Below are positions 52,647 to 60,824 of a DNA stretch of 64,000 nucleotides, in pieces. Location of the stretch: assembly GCF_018128925.1 (NCBI RefSeq), contig NZ_CP067007.1:310001-374000 (forward strand). Direction: 5' to 3'. The translations under genes and the position numbers were made by a program. The notes below the pieces were generated by a model. The model did not search any database, was not told where the DNA came from, and worked only from the letters and a program-made list of their open reading frames with translations. How positions within the stretch are numbered: the stretch's first letter is position 1; the number at the start of each line of letters is the position of its first letter. Source of the DNA: Nitrosopumilus sp. K4. GTDB taxonomy: Archaea > Thermoproteota > Nitrososphaeria > Nitrososphaerales > Nitrosopumilaceae.

Positions 52647-53492
52647 ATGAATACAACACAAGAACTTACCCTGTTTGACAATGAATCTGAAGTTGAATTG
52701 TTCAAACATAAGATTACTCTGGAGAAAATAAAAAATGAATTAATCAATTTTGGCTTGACCTCAAACCAAAGTAAGGTGTTTATCTATCTTGGAAAGTACG
52801 GATCGAAGACGGCCTCAGAGATAGCAAAAGCACTCCAATTGCCACGAACTGAGACATATCATCTGGTAAACTCACTCCAAAACATGGGTCTTGTGACTGC
52901 AGAACTGTCACATCCTACAAAATACACTTCGTTGGAGATGAAAAAGGCAATTGCGACACTCGTAAAACAAGAACAGCAAAGAATTGAATATCTTGCTGGC
53001 AAAGAAGAGTCTTTATCTCAAATGTGGAATGAACTACCATTCTTTGTAGTTGAGACTGATGAGTCAAAATCTGAAAAAATGCAGTTATTGCATGGATTGG
53101 CAGCCATCACAAACAAAATCAAAGAGATGGTAGGATCCAGTACTGAAAACATCCGGGTATTTGGAAGCATGGCAGATGTGTTGCGTCTGTATCATTCAGA
53201 TGTCTTTGATTGGATTGATAATGCTCCAACTGAACTAAAAATGGTCATTTCTCCAATGACAAAAAAGCCTGAATTTGTTTCTGACCTGGATCAGGACAAG
53301 ATTCGTTCATTGGTATCTGGTTCGGACAAAAAGTGCTTTGTAATTAATGATTCAAAAGAGATACTCATCTTTATGAGAAATGCAAACCATCCAACAAGAC
53401 AGACCTTCGCATGGTGGTCTGACTCTGAAACCCTAGTCGAAATGATGAGTATGTTATTTGACTTGTCTTGGGAAAAAGGAGAGATGGTATAG
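52647..53492 (+). CDS. TrmB-like transcriptional regulator
   Basis: 281 residues. The helix-turn-helix (FGLTSNQSKVFIYLGKYGSK, then TASEIAKALQLPRTETYHLV) and the following wing (VTAELSHPTKYTSLEMKKAI) match archaeal TrmB/sugar-specific regulators. A coiled linker and an effector or oligomerisation domain follow (GSSTENIRVFGSMADVLRLY). No sugar-binding residues can be claimed. It is divergent from the secreted-protein operon and directly upstream of mini-ORFs at 53494 and 53657. It is likely the regulator of both sides. Confidence 0.85.
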   Translation: MNTTQELTLFDNESEVELFKHKITLEKIKNELINFGLTSNQSKVFIYLGKYGSKTASEIAKALQLPRTETYHLVNSLQNMGLVTAELSHPTKYTSLEMKKAIATLVKQEQQRIEYLAGKEESLSQMWNELPFFVVETDESKSEKMQLLHGLAAITNKIKEMVGSSTENIRVFGSMADVLRLYHSDVFDWIDNAPTELKMVISPMTKKPEFVSDLDQDKIRSLVSGSDKKCFVINDSKEILIFMRNANHPTRQTFAWWSDSETLVEMMSMLFDLSWEKGEMV

Positions 53493-53493
53493 T

Positions 53494-53664
53494 ATGAGCG
53501 TTATGGCAATACAGGCATTGCATAATGAAGTGGGACAAATTGCAAGACATTCGATTCATGAGGGTCGTGATCACCTAGATAACTTGGAGATTGAGCATTT
53601 GATAAAGATGACCGATGATGTCGTAATGAAGATCAAAAAACAATTGGGTGGTTACTGTGACTAA
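53494..53664 (+). CDS. Mini protein 1 of the TrmB locus (56 residues)
   Basis: The ATG at 53494 is 1 nt after the regulator stop. The C-terminal half, EIEHLIKMTDDVVMKIKKQ, shares its motif with the mini-ORFs at 53657 and 53861, and the protein ends GGYCD. It is predicted as an amphipathic helix. Tight spacing implies co-transcription and coupling with the regulator. Unknown function. Confidence 0.6.
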   Translation: MSVMAIQALHNEVGQIARHSIHEGRDHLDNLEIEHLIKMTDDVVMKIKKQLGGYCD

Positions 53665-53743
53665 GTCAGAACTTGATAATCTTCTTCAGATGACTGATGC
53701 AGTATTTGCAAAAATTAAACAATCTGCAAGTGAAAACTTCTAA
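53657..53743 (+). CDS. Mini protein 2 of the TrmB locus (28 residues)
   Basis: A GTG start overlaps the previous stop by 8 nt; a GTG at 53648 would add three residues. SELDNLLQMTDAVFAKIKQS repeats the motif of mini protein 1. It is very short, so support comes mainly from the shared motif. Confidence 0.45.
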   Translation: MTKSELDNLLQMTDAVFAKIKQSASENF

Positions 53744-53811
53744 ACCTTATATTCTCTGATTTTTCTTTTGATTTTTCATTTTATGTGATTCGAACCAATT
53801 CTTACACATAT

Positions 53812-53860
53812 TCGAAATACTTGGTTATATTGCAAGTAACCTAACAGATACTGTAGAAAG
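53812..53860 (+). promoter_or_regulatory. Promoter P2, near-copy of P1
   Basis: TTCGAAATACTTGGTTATAT followed by TGCAAGTAACCTAAC is almost identical to P1 (52600-52646), with the ATG at the same distance within 2 nt. A further TTCGAA lies 23 bp upstream, at 53790. A common regulator is likely. Confidence 0.6.
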
Positions 53861-53995
53861 ATGGGCATGGAAAACCAAACAACACATGAAATAATGACAA
53901 ATGAAGTTTTTGATCTCGAACTGTCAAATCTATTGCAAATAACAGATAATGTATTGATGAAAATCAAGGGTAGTGTTAGAGGGGGATGCTCTTGA
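53861..53995 (+). CDS. Mini protein 3 of the TrmB locus (44 residues)
   Basis: Read from the ATG at 53861; the ATG at 53867 is an alternative. The end ELSNLLQITDNVLMKIKGS is the third copy of the shared motif, and it closes RGGCS with a Cys near the tip as in mini protein 1. It is driven by P2. Unknown function. Confidence 0.6.
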   Translation: MGMENQTTHEIMTNEVFDLELSNLLQITDNVLMKIKGSVRGGCS

Positions 53996-54138
53996 AAACC
54001 TGTTTGGTCTGTGTAAAACCATTTGTGGTAGGTAAAAAAGACTGTTGCTCTGAGATTTGTTATTTTACTCACCTGCAACGCAAATTAGATCTTGCTTTTG
54101 CAAGAGATGACAGTCATACACGTGTGCTTACTACTTAG
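53986..54138 (+). CDS. Mini Cys-rich protein of the TrmB locus (50 residues)
   Basis: The ATG at 53986 overlaps mini protein 3 by 10 nt. CLVCVKPFVVGKKDCCSEIC gives a C-x2-C...CC-x3-C array fit for a metal site, followed by a basic His-containing tail (YFTHLQRKLDL). Coupled translation with mini protein 3 is likely. Unknown function. Confidence 0.5.
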   Translation: MLLKTCLVCVKPFVVGKKDCCSEICYFTHLQRKLDLAFARDDSHTRVLTT

Positions 54139-54161
54139 GTTGGATTCTTTCTTAATTTTTT

Positions 54162-54377
54162 TTATGATTTTGACAAAATTTCAAAAATTTTGTTTTTTTC
54201 ATACTTGTATTTATCGTGATTTCTGAGATATTCTTTGATGGCAACAGATACTGATTCTGTGTCTAATGACTCTCTGTTTTTCAGAATTGCCTTGAGCAAA
54301 TTTTCCTTTGATGATTCAAATTCAAACTTTGCCTGATTTAGATCCACGTAACTTTTTCTTTTTTTAGATTTTAACAA
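54162..54377 (-). CDS. Small charged helical protein
   Basis: 71 residues, Lys/Glu rich and helical (DLNQAKFEFESSKENLLKAI, AIKEYLRNHDKYKYEKNKIF). Family not recognised. It is convergent to the TrmB-locus mini-ORFs. Confidence 0.55.
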   Translation of the reverse strand: MLKSKKRKSYVDLNQAKFEFESSKENLLKAILKNRESLDTESVSVAIKEYLRNHDKYKYEKNKIFEILSKS

Positions 54378-54426
54378 TTACTATTGATCAAACACTGGAT
54401 TGAAATTTTTCAAATCAGACAAAAAT

Positions 54427-54828
54427 CTAGTATTTGTTTTGGGCGACAAGATTTACAATGTCAGTAGATGTGATAATTCCTACGACTTTTCCATTTTCTA
54501 CTACTACTAACTTTCTAATTTTTGATGCTGACATTGATGCTGCCGCATCAAACACTGATTCATCAGGAGAGATTGTTTTGAGAGGATATGATGCTACATT
54601 TTCTACTGGAGTATCTAGCAAAATTCTGTTTGCAGCAGTCAGTATGGCAAAATCTCTATCTGTGATTATACCTGCTGGCACTCCGTCTTTTTTTATTAGG
54701 ATTGCTCCCACTCCTTGTTCCATCATTTTTGCAATCTGAAACAACGTAGTTGTTGGATCCGCTGAAATGAGTTCTTTTGACATAATTTCCCGTACTGGCG
54801 TTTCAGATAATGTCTTTCCTAATCCCAC
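54427..54828 (-). CDS. CBS-domain pair protein
   Basis: 133 residues with two CBS motifs: PVREIMSKELISADPTTTLF with GAILIKKDGVPAGIITDRDF, and VENVASYPLKTISPDESVFD with LVVVENGKVVGIITSTDIV. CBS pairs bind adenosine nucleotides and act as energy sensors. The partner is unknown. It is close to the tRNA-Val on the same strand. Confidence 0.9.
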   Translation of the reverse strand: MGLGKTLSETPVREIMSKELISADPTTTLFQIAKMMEQGVGAILIKKDGVPAGIITDRDFAILTAANRILLDTPVENVASYPLKTISPDESVFDAAASMSASKIRKLVVVENGKVVGIITSTDIVNLVAQNKY

Positions 54829-54902
54829 AAAAAACCCTAATTTTTTTAATATTTAAGTTTGAGAATTCATCCAAGTGTGAATGTTATTTTTCAAAAATTT
54901 AG

Positions 54903-54995
54903 TGGACCGGATGGGATTTGAACCCACGACCTTTGCGGGAAAAATTCCTTACGCAGTGTGAGTGCGTCATCCAAACCAAACTAGACGACCGGTCC
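54903..54995 (-). tRNA. tRNA-Val (anticodon CAC) with an 18-nt non-canonical intron
   Basis: The minus strand has acceptor GGACCGG/CCGGTCC, anticodon stem ACGCA/TGCGT with loop CTCACAC (CAC) and T-arm GTGGG TTCAAAT CCCAT, with discriminator A. Between anticodon stem and T-arm are 23 nt instead of 5. TGCG pairs CGCA, with 3-nt bulges TAA and AAG, giving a bulge-helix-bulge. Splicing there leaves variable loop AGGTC, as in tRNA-Thr of this window. The D-arm holds a TTTGG duplication and its stem is weak. Confidence 0.85.
54932..54949 (-). other. Predicted tRNA-Val intron
   Basis: 18 nt, with an inner hairpin GGAA-TTT-TTCC closing on TGCG/CGCA. Cut sites in the two 3-nt bulges place the intron between positions 44 and 45, not at the common 37/38 site. 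Confidence 0.6.
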
Positions 54996-55047
54996 ATCAG
55001 ATTTACCATGCAAGAAGCTTTTTTGTCTTTAGTTTGTCAAAACACAT

Positions 55048-55185
55048 TTACTCAAATGCATGCTTCCACATTTTTGCCAATTTATTTTGGCATTCGTCAC
55101 AATTTTCTAGATGTTCATAGAACTTCTTTGTATTTTGCGCATACTGCTTTACCATCCCTTCCTGAATTTTGTCAAAATTAAACAT
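55048..55185 (-). CDS. Mini protein with HxxxCxxC motif (45 residues)
   Basis: ATG at 55185 to TAA at 55048. FYEHLENCDECQNKLAKM has H-x3-C-x2-C, the zinc pattern of ZAS anti-sigma-like proteins. It is divergent from ileS. Unknown role. Confidence 0.5.
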   Translation of the reverse strand: MFNFDKIQEGMVKQYAQNTKKFYEHLENCDECQNKLAKMWKHAFE

Positions 55186-55243
55186 GAACTCATTCAGTTA
55201 GTGTGATTTAATAGAATTTCCAAAACTTCAATTTAGCTTTATA

Positions 55244-58200
55244 ATGCCACATCCACACCAAATTTTGATGGAATTATCTTCCAAATTTGATGCAAAATCC
55301 ATTGAAAATCAGATAAGAGAATACACAAAATCAATTGATGTTGAAAGGCTGATCTTTGATTCAGACAAACCTGAAAAAATTATGTTTATTGAAGGACCTC
55401 CTACAATGAATGGTATTCCACATGCAGGTCATCTGAGAGGTAGAGTCATCAAAGACTTATGGTATAGATACAATACATTACAAGGAAAAAAAATTGTTTT
55501 TAATGGGGGGTGGGATACTCAAGGACTGCCAGTTGAACTGCAAGCTGAAAAAGAATTGGGAGTTACAGGTGGAAAATCTGAAGTTATTCAAAAAGTAGGA
55601 ATTGAAAAATTAGTTGCAGAATGCAAAAGTCTTGTAAAAAAATTCAATTCCAAATGGGTTGAAGTTGATAATTTACTTGGAATGTCATTTAATCATGAAA
55701 AAGCATACTGGACCTATAGGGATAGTTTCATTGAACGAGAGTGGCAAATTCTTAAAAAAGCCCATGAAAATGGAATCTTGGAAGAAGACTATACTGTCAT
55801 TGCGTATTGTCCTCACTGTCAAACATCTCTTAGTCATGCAGAAGTTAACCAAGGATATGAAGAAGTAAAAGATCCATCGTTATACTACAAAGTCAAATTA
55901 CAAGATGAGGATGCATATCTGATTGTTTGGACAACAATGCCTTTTACTTTGGTTACAGATGCAATGGTTGGACTCCAACCTGAAGAAGATTATGTTTATG
56001 CAAAAATTGAAAATGAAACCTGGGTTATTGGAAAAACAAGATTTGAAGAATTTTTGCAAGAATTAAAAATTGAAGATTACAAAATTGAAAAAACTGTAAA
56101 GGGGTCGGAATTTGAAGGCAAAAAATACATCCATCCTCTTTTAGATTTGATTCCTGGATTAGATGAGTGCTCTAAAGAAAAAAATTTCCATGTTGCAGTT
56201 TCAGAAGAATTTGTAGATGCCACTGCCGGTAGCGGATTGGTTCATCTATCTCCTGCAAATGGTGAAGATGACATTGGAATTGCAAATAAACGCAAAGTCA
56301 AAGTATTCAATCCCATTAATGATGAGGTCAAATTCACATCTCAGGCAGGAAAGTATGAAGGAATGTTTGTTCGAGATGCTGATAGGCCGATTGTTGAGGA
56401 CCTTAAAGAGCGAAATGCTTTGGTAAAAATTGGGAAAATCAAGCACAAATATCCCCTGTGTTGGAGGTCACACCATCCAATTGTTTGGCTTGCAAGAAAA
56501 GGATGGTTTTACAAACTGGATCGATTAGATGACAAGGCAATTAATGCTGCAGAAAGCGTAGAGTATTTTTTTGATCAACCAAAAAATAGATTCTTGGGAA
56601 TAATAAAAGAAAAACATCCTTGGTGTATTTCTCGTGAGAGATTTTGGGGCTGCCCATTGCCTGTTTGGATTTGTGACGATTGTGGAAAACAAAATTGGTT
56701 CTTTACTAGAAAAGACATTGTAGATAATGCAGTAGAATTACCTGATGGTCCTGATTTTGAGTTACATCGTCCTTGGATTGATAGGATTACAATAAAGTGC
56801 AAACATTGCCAAAGTACAAAAACAAAAAGAGAGGAATATGTTCTTGATACGTGGCACAACAGTGGTTCTGCCCCTTACTCTTCACTATCTGATGAAGAAT
56901 ATTCTAAAGAAATTCCAGCTCCGTTTTTTACAGAAGGAATTGATCAAACTAGGGGATGGGCATATACATTACTAATTGAAAATGTAATTTTAAACAACGG
57001 TCCAATTCCCCCTTACAAGTCATTTTTGTTTCAAGGACATGTGCTTGATGAAAAAGGTGGCAAGATGAGTAAAAGCCTTGGAAATGTAATTGATGGCGGA
57101 GAATTATTGGAGAAATACCCTGTTGACCTTGTAAGATTTTATTTTATTTGGAAGGCAAGTCCTATTGAACCGCTAAGCTTTAGCACTGATGAACTAATGT
57201 CAAGACCCTATCAGGTCATCAATACCTTGTTTAATTTGCATCTGTACTTTAAACAAAACAGTGAATACGATAATTTTGATAAAACAAAGTCCCTTGCATG
57301 GGCAAAAGAAAATTCCTTGCTGACATCACCTGATATTTGGTTATTGTCAAAACTTCAAAAATTAATCAGAAAAATCTCAGAAAGAAATAATGCGTGCAAA
57401 TTCCATGAAGCCGCAAAGGCAATTGATGACTATATAATAAATAATCTTAGCCAAATTTACATTCCTATTACTAGGGGGGAACTATGGGATGAGGATGAAT
57501 CCAAAAAGAATCGAAGACTGGCAATCTATGCAATTCTAAATGAAGTTCTAAAAACACTGGATATTTTGATTCATCCTTTGTGCCCATTTACCAGCGAGTA
57601 TCTATATTGTTCTGTCTTTGGTATGCAAAAAAGCATCCTTCTTGAAAAATGGCCCAAATATCAGGAATCCTTAGTAAATGAAGAAATTGAAGAATCATTT
57701 GACATTATGAAAGATGTAGTGTCTGTTTCTGCTGCTGCAAGAATGAAAGGGAAGTTGAAGAGAAGATGGCCATTAAATGAAGCACTCATCTGCGTTTCAA
57801 AAGGACAAAAAGAAAAACTCGAAACTTTGTCTGACTTGCTAATCTCACAACTAAATGTTGAAAAAGTTTCAATAACTGAAATTGAATCTGATTCGGGATT
57901 TGAACAATTACGAGAATTACAAAATAATGATTTGCCTGTTACTGCGGTTATTGAGTTGGAAAGAAAGAAAATTGGCCCTAAAGCAAAACAACACATGGGA
58001 GAACTTGTCCAAATTTTTTCAGAGACAGATCCTGAAGAAATTTTTGCAACCCTTCAAAAAGAATCAAAATTTGATTTTCAAATTGATGGAAAAACAATCT
58101 CGTTGGAACTTGAAGACTTTGTGATTGACTTTGATGCAAAAGAAGGATTTGCAGTTTCAAAAAGGGACAACTATGTTGTGTTTATTTCAACCACTAGGAA

Positions 58201-58465
58201 CAAAGAGATGATGGCAAGAGGACTAATCAAAGACGTTGCAAGACGATTACAAACACTGCGAAAAGAAAGAGGGTATAATCCAACAGATGTTTTAGGTGTT
58301 GCATCCATTCTTGATTTGGATGAAGAATCCCTTGAAATGCTAAAAGAAAAATCTCAAGACCTGGCATTTCTTGTCAGAGTAAAACAAGTAAACTTTGAGC
58401 AAACTTGCAAGGAATACAAAGACGATGATATTGATGGTCAGAAGATTAGAATTTCCGTAGAATAA
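55244..58465 (+). CDS. ileS: Isoleucyl-tRNA synthetase
   Basis: 1073 residues, class I. HIGH-type PHAGHLRGRVIKD is near residue 60, and the editing domain reads YLIVWTTMPFTLVTDA. AHHPIVW-like SHHPIVWLARKGWFYKLD, then FFTEGIDQTRGWAYTLL and KMSKSLGNV follow. The C-terminal ends with the archaeal anticodon-binding region. It charges tRNA-Ile. A second in-frame ATG eight codons downstream (MELSSKFD) fits other archaeal starts and may be used. Confidence 0.97.
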   Translation: MPHPHQILMELSSKFDAKSIENQIREYTKSIDVERLIFDSDKPEKIMFIEGPPTMNGIPHAGHLRGRVIKDLWYRYNTLQGKKIVFNGGWDTQGLPVELQAEKELGVTGGKSEVIQKVGIEKLVAECKSLVKKFNSKWVEVDNLLGMSFNHEKAYWTYRDSFIEREWQILKKAHENGILEEDYTVIAYCPHCQTSLSHAEVNQGYEEVKDPSLYYKVKLQDEDAYLIVWTTMPFTLVTDAMVGLQPEEDYVYAKIENETWVIGKTRFEEFLQELKIEDYKIEKTVKGSEFEGKKYIHPLLDLIPGLDECSKEKNFHVAVSEEFVDATAGSGLVHLSPANGEDDIGIANKRKVKVFNPINDEVKFTSQAGKYEGMFVRDADRPIVEDLKERNALVKIGKIKHKYPLCWRSHHPIVWLARKGWFYKLDRLDDKAINAAESVEYFFDQPKNRFLGIIKEKHPWCISRERFWGCPLPVWICDDCGKQNWFFTRKDIVDNAVELPDGPDFELHRPWIDRITIKCKHCQSTKTKREEYVLDTWHNSGSAPYSSLSDEEYSKEIPAPFFTEGIDQTRGWAYTLLIENVILNNGPIPPYKSFLFQGHVLDEKGGKMSKSLGNVIDGGELLEKYPVDLVRFYFIWKASPIEPLSFSTDELMSRPYQVINTLFNLHLYFKQNSEYDNFDKTKSLAWAKENSLLTSPDIWLLSKLQKLIRKISERNNACKFHEAAKAIDDYIINNLSQIYIPITRGELWDEDESKKNRRLAIYAILNEVLKTLDILIHPLCPFTSEYLYCSVFGMQKSILLEKWPKYQESLVNEEIEESFDIMKDVVSVSAAARMKGKLKRRWPLNEALICVSKGQKEKLETLSDLLISQLNVEKVSITEIESDSGFEQLRELQNNDLPVTAVIELERKKIGPKAKQHMGELVQIFSETDPEEIFATLQKESKFDFQIDGKTISLELEDFVIDFDAKEGFAVSKRDNYVVFISTTRNKEMMARGLIKDVARRLQTLRKERGYNPTDVLGVASILDLDEESLEMLKEKSQDLAFLVRVKQVNFEQTCKEYKDDDIDGQKIRISVE

Positions 58466-58531
58466 TTCAAAAACGAGTGCATTGCAATCTTACTTTTTAT
58501 TTATTCTTTTTTCAAATAAATTTTAAACACC

Positions 58532-58587
58532 TTTCCAGAGGAGAATGGCTAGGTCCCCAAACGCTATTTTCCCTACTCCTCTGGAAA
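58532..58587 (+). ncRNA. Structured RNA candidate with 12-bp closing stem
   Basis: TTTCCAGAGGAG and CTCCTCTGGAAA pair perfectly around a 32-nt loop, in the gap between ileS and the ferritin-like gene. A TTTTAAAC TATA-like element lies just upstream, about 10 nt before the stem. It may be a small RNA or a termination/processing hairpin of ileS. Confidence 0.4.
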
Positions 58588-58654
58588 ATTATTCTCATCC
58601 TATTATCATAAAATCAGAATAAGCTTTTTATGACAACCAAAAAGTTAGAGCATA

Positions 58655-59239
58655 ATGTCAGATTCTAAACCACATCATGTTGTAGGTGTAGAGTTTCTCA
58701 AGCAAAACGGCGTAGACGTTGATGAATTAATTGAAGAATTAAAAAAGAACGCCGCAGTCGAATTTGTGGCATATTATTACTTCACAAATCTCAGATCATT
58801 CTGTACAGGAATGGATGGAGAGGGAATCAAAGGAGTAATTGAAGATGCAAGGCTTGAGGATTTGAGTCACTTTGAATCATGCATTGACAGAATCTTCCAA
58901 CTTGGAGGAGAGTTTCCAAAAGATATTGTAGATTTTTGCAAATCTGCAGGTGCAGATTTCTTACAATCTGATAAGAGCACTACTCTAAATGAGATTTTAG
59001 AAAAATGTCTCAAAGCAGAACAAGGTGCTATCATCAATTGGAACAAAGTCTGCCAAATGACTCATGGAAAAGATCCTATGACATATGACATAGCTGCAAG
59101 TATTCTTGCAGAGGAAATTGAACATGAATCTTGGTTCTTAGAATTGCTTGACGGAAGACCATCAGGACATATGAGAAGAAGATATTCTGGTGAAAGACCA
59201 CATACAAGCAAACATTCTAGATCTCTAGATAGTCTCTAG
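58655..59239 (+). CDS. Ferritin-like (Dps-like) diiron protein
   Basis: 194 residues, four-helix bundle. Iron ligands are suggested by AVEFVAYYYF, DLSHFESCIDR, KAEQGAIINWNKVC and LAEEIEHESWFLE. The tail is basic (HMRRRYSGERP). DpsL-like proteins of archaea oxidise and store iron and protect DNA from peroxide. It has its own promoter; not in an operon. Confidence 0.85.
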   Translation: MSDSKPHHVVGVEFLKQNGVDVDELIEELKKNAAVEFVAYYYFTNLRSFCTGMDGEGIKGVIEDARLEDLSHFESCIDRIFQLGGEFPKDIVDFCKSAGADFLQSDKSTTLNEILEKCLKAEQGAIINWNKVCQMTHGKDPMTYDIAASILAEEIEHESWFLELLDGRPSGHMRRRYSGERPHTSKHSRSLDSL

Positions 59240-59333
59240 TTCTTTTCTTTCTTATTTTTTTGAGTCAAATTTCCTAATCTAAAATCAACAAATTAGCTAG
59301 CTTTTAGCTAAACTGGCATAATAAATAGAAAAA

Positions 59334-59678
59334 ATGCGTATTAGAATTATGGTAAAACAGATCAGCCTTGATTCGTGGCAGATTCAGCATTTGACTGATC
59401 TTCTAAAAAAGGGCTCAGATATTGTTACTCGAACTAATAGACCTATTGTGTTGTATAGGCAGACATTAGAAGAAGAAGAAGATTCGTATGAAGAAATTGT
59501 ATGCACTCTTACCCAAGGATATGTGATTGAACAACTAGTCACATCAGGAGGAGTCTTGGTTCCAAGTTTTCATCAGCAGATTGTTTTTTCAATTGAAGAT
59601 TTTCCTCAGGAATTATTGAGAAAAAGCCGTGATCGATTTTTGCAGATAATTGATTTTCTTGAAGAACAACTAAACTAA
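59334..59678 (+). CDS. Hypothetical protein
   Basis: 114 residues; the ATG at 59334 or, five codons later, at 59349 (MVKQISLD). QIQHLTDLLKKGSDIVTR, RPIVLYRQ and PSFHQQIVFSIEDFPQ suggest a compact alpha/beta protein. No known family. It lies 39 bp upstream of sucC on the same strand. Confidence 0.6.
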   Translation: MRIRIMVKQISLDSWQIQHLTDLLKKGSDIVTRTNRPIVLYRQTLEEEEDSYEEIVCTLTQGYVIEQLVTSGGVLVPSFHQQIVFSIEDFPQELLRKSRDRFLQIIDFLEEQLN

Positions 59679-59717
59679 CTCATAATTAATAAAGACCGTA
59701 ATTTTCATGATTTTTGC

Positions 59718-60824
59718 ATGCGATTATTAGAATTTCAGGCAAAAGAATTGTTTAGAGAATATGGTATTAATCTTCTTCCTAGCAAATCTTGTACTACTAT
59801 TGAAGAAGGACGTGAACGTGCAAAAGAATTAGGGTATCCATTTGTGATAAAAATTCAGGTTCCTGTGGGAGGACGAGGAAAAGCAGGAGGAATCCAGAAA
59901 TGTCAAAATGATGATGAATTTGAGTTAAAATTCCCTCAAGTTTTGGGGTTAACAATCAAAGGTGAAAAGGCAAGGGCCATTCTTCTTGAGAAAATGGCCG
60001 ATATCAAAAAAGAACTGTATCTTTCCTTATTTTTGAATCGTTCCAAAAGATGCTACACAATTATCGCATCTGCTGAAGGTGGAGTGGAAATAGAGTCAGT
60101 AAAAAACCAAATCATCAAAGAGGTTGGTTTAGGTGACGTATCTGATGAGATTGCCCAAGAAGTTGCAAAAGAAATGGGACTGGAAGGTAAAACTGCAGAT
60201 GGATTTGTTGATACCTTAAAAAAATTATCAAAACTTACAATTGAAAAAGAAGCCGAATTAGCTGAAATCAATCCACTTGCAATTATGCAAGATGATTCCA
60301 TTATGGCACTTGATGGAAAATTTGTTACTGATGATAATAGTAACTTTAGACATCCTGAGCTAGAAAAATATCAAGAAAAAACAGAGATTGAAGAAAGAGC
60401 AGAAAAAAGTGGATTCTCTTTAGTTGAATTAGATGGTGATATTGCAGTGGTTGGAAATGGTGCGGGACTTGTAATGTCAACACTTGATATGTTATCTGAC
60501 AATGGTGGAAAGCCTGCATGTTTTCTTGATGTTGGTGGCGGTGCTACAACAGAATCAGTTTATGAGGCATTGACATTGATCAGCAAAATGAATAGAGTAA
60601 AAGGAATTTTGGTAAACCTCTATGGAGGAATTGTAAAAACAACAGTGGTTGCAGAAGCGTTTCTAAAAGCATATGAAGACAATTTAATTGATCTTCCTGT
60701 ATTTTCAAGACTAAAAGGAACAGAATCAGACAAAGCAAAAGAAATGCTTCAAGGTTCAAGAACAAAGATTTTTGATTCAGTTGAAGAGGCAATTAATGCT
60801 GCAGTGTTGGGGGTAAAGAAATGA
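59718..60824 (+). CDS. sucC: Succinyl-CoA synthetase beta subunit
   Basis: 368 residues. An ATP-grasp domain (residues 1-230) with IQVPVGGRGKAGGIQ and AEINPLAI is followed by a CoA-ligase domain with GNGAGLVMSTLDM and LVNLYGGIVKTTVVAEAF. It interconverts succinate and succinyl-CoA with ATP or GTP. It overlaps sucD by 4 nt (ATGA). In thaumarchaea it works within the partial citrate cycle, next to the 3-hydroxypropionate/4-hydroxybutyrate carbon path. Confidence 0.95.
   Translation: MRLLEFQAKELFREYGINLLPSKSCTTIEEGRERAKELGYPFVIKIQVPVGGRGKAGGIQKCQNDDEFELKFPQVLGLTIKGEKARAILLEKMADIKKELYLSLFLNRSKRCYTIIASAEGGVEIESVKNQIIKEVGLGDVSDEIAQEVAKEMGLEGKTADGFVDTLKKLSKLTIEKEAELAEINPLAIMQDDSIMALDGKFVTDDNSNFRHPELEKYQEKTEIEERAEKSGFSLVELDGDIAVVGNGAGLVMSTLDMLSDNGGKPACFLDVGGGATTESVYEALTLISKMNRVKGILVNLYGGIVKTTVVAEAFLKAYEDNLIDLPVFSRLKGTESDKAKEMLQGSRTKIFDSVEEAINAAVLGVKK

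Noticed and set aside
53785-53815. GATTCGAACC as the end of a minus-strand tRNA
   Set aside because: No T-stem or acceptor stem can be formed; it is more likely part of a regulatory motif.
53776-54078. Minus-strand ORF of 100 codons opposite the mini-ORFs
   Set aside because: It runs through promoter P2 and lacks any recognisable pattern, whereas the plus strand has a motif-bearing mini-ORF and a Cys-rich ORF.
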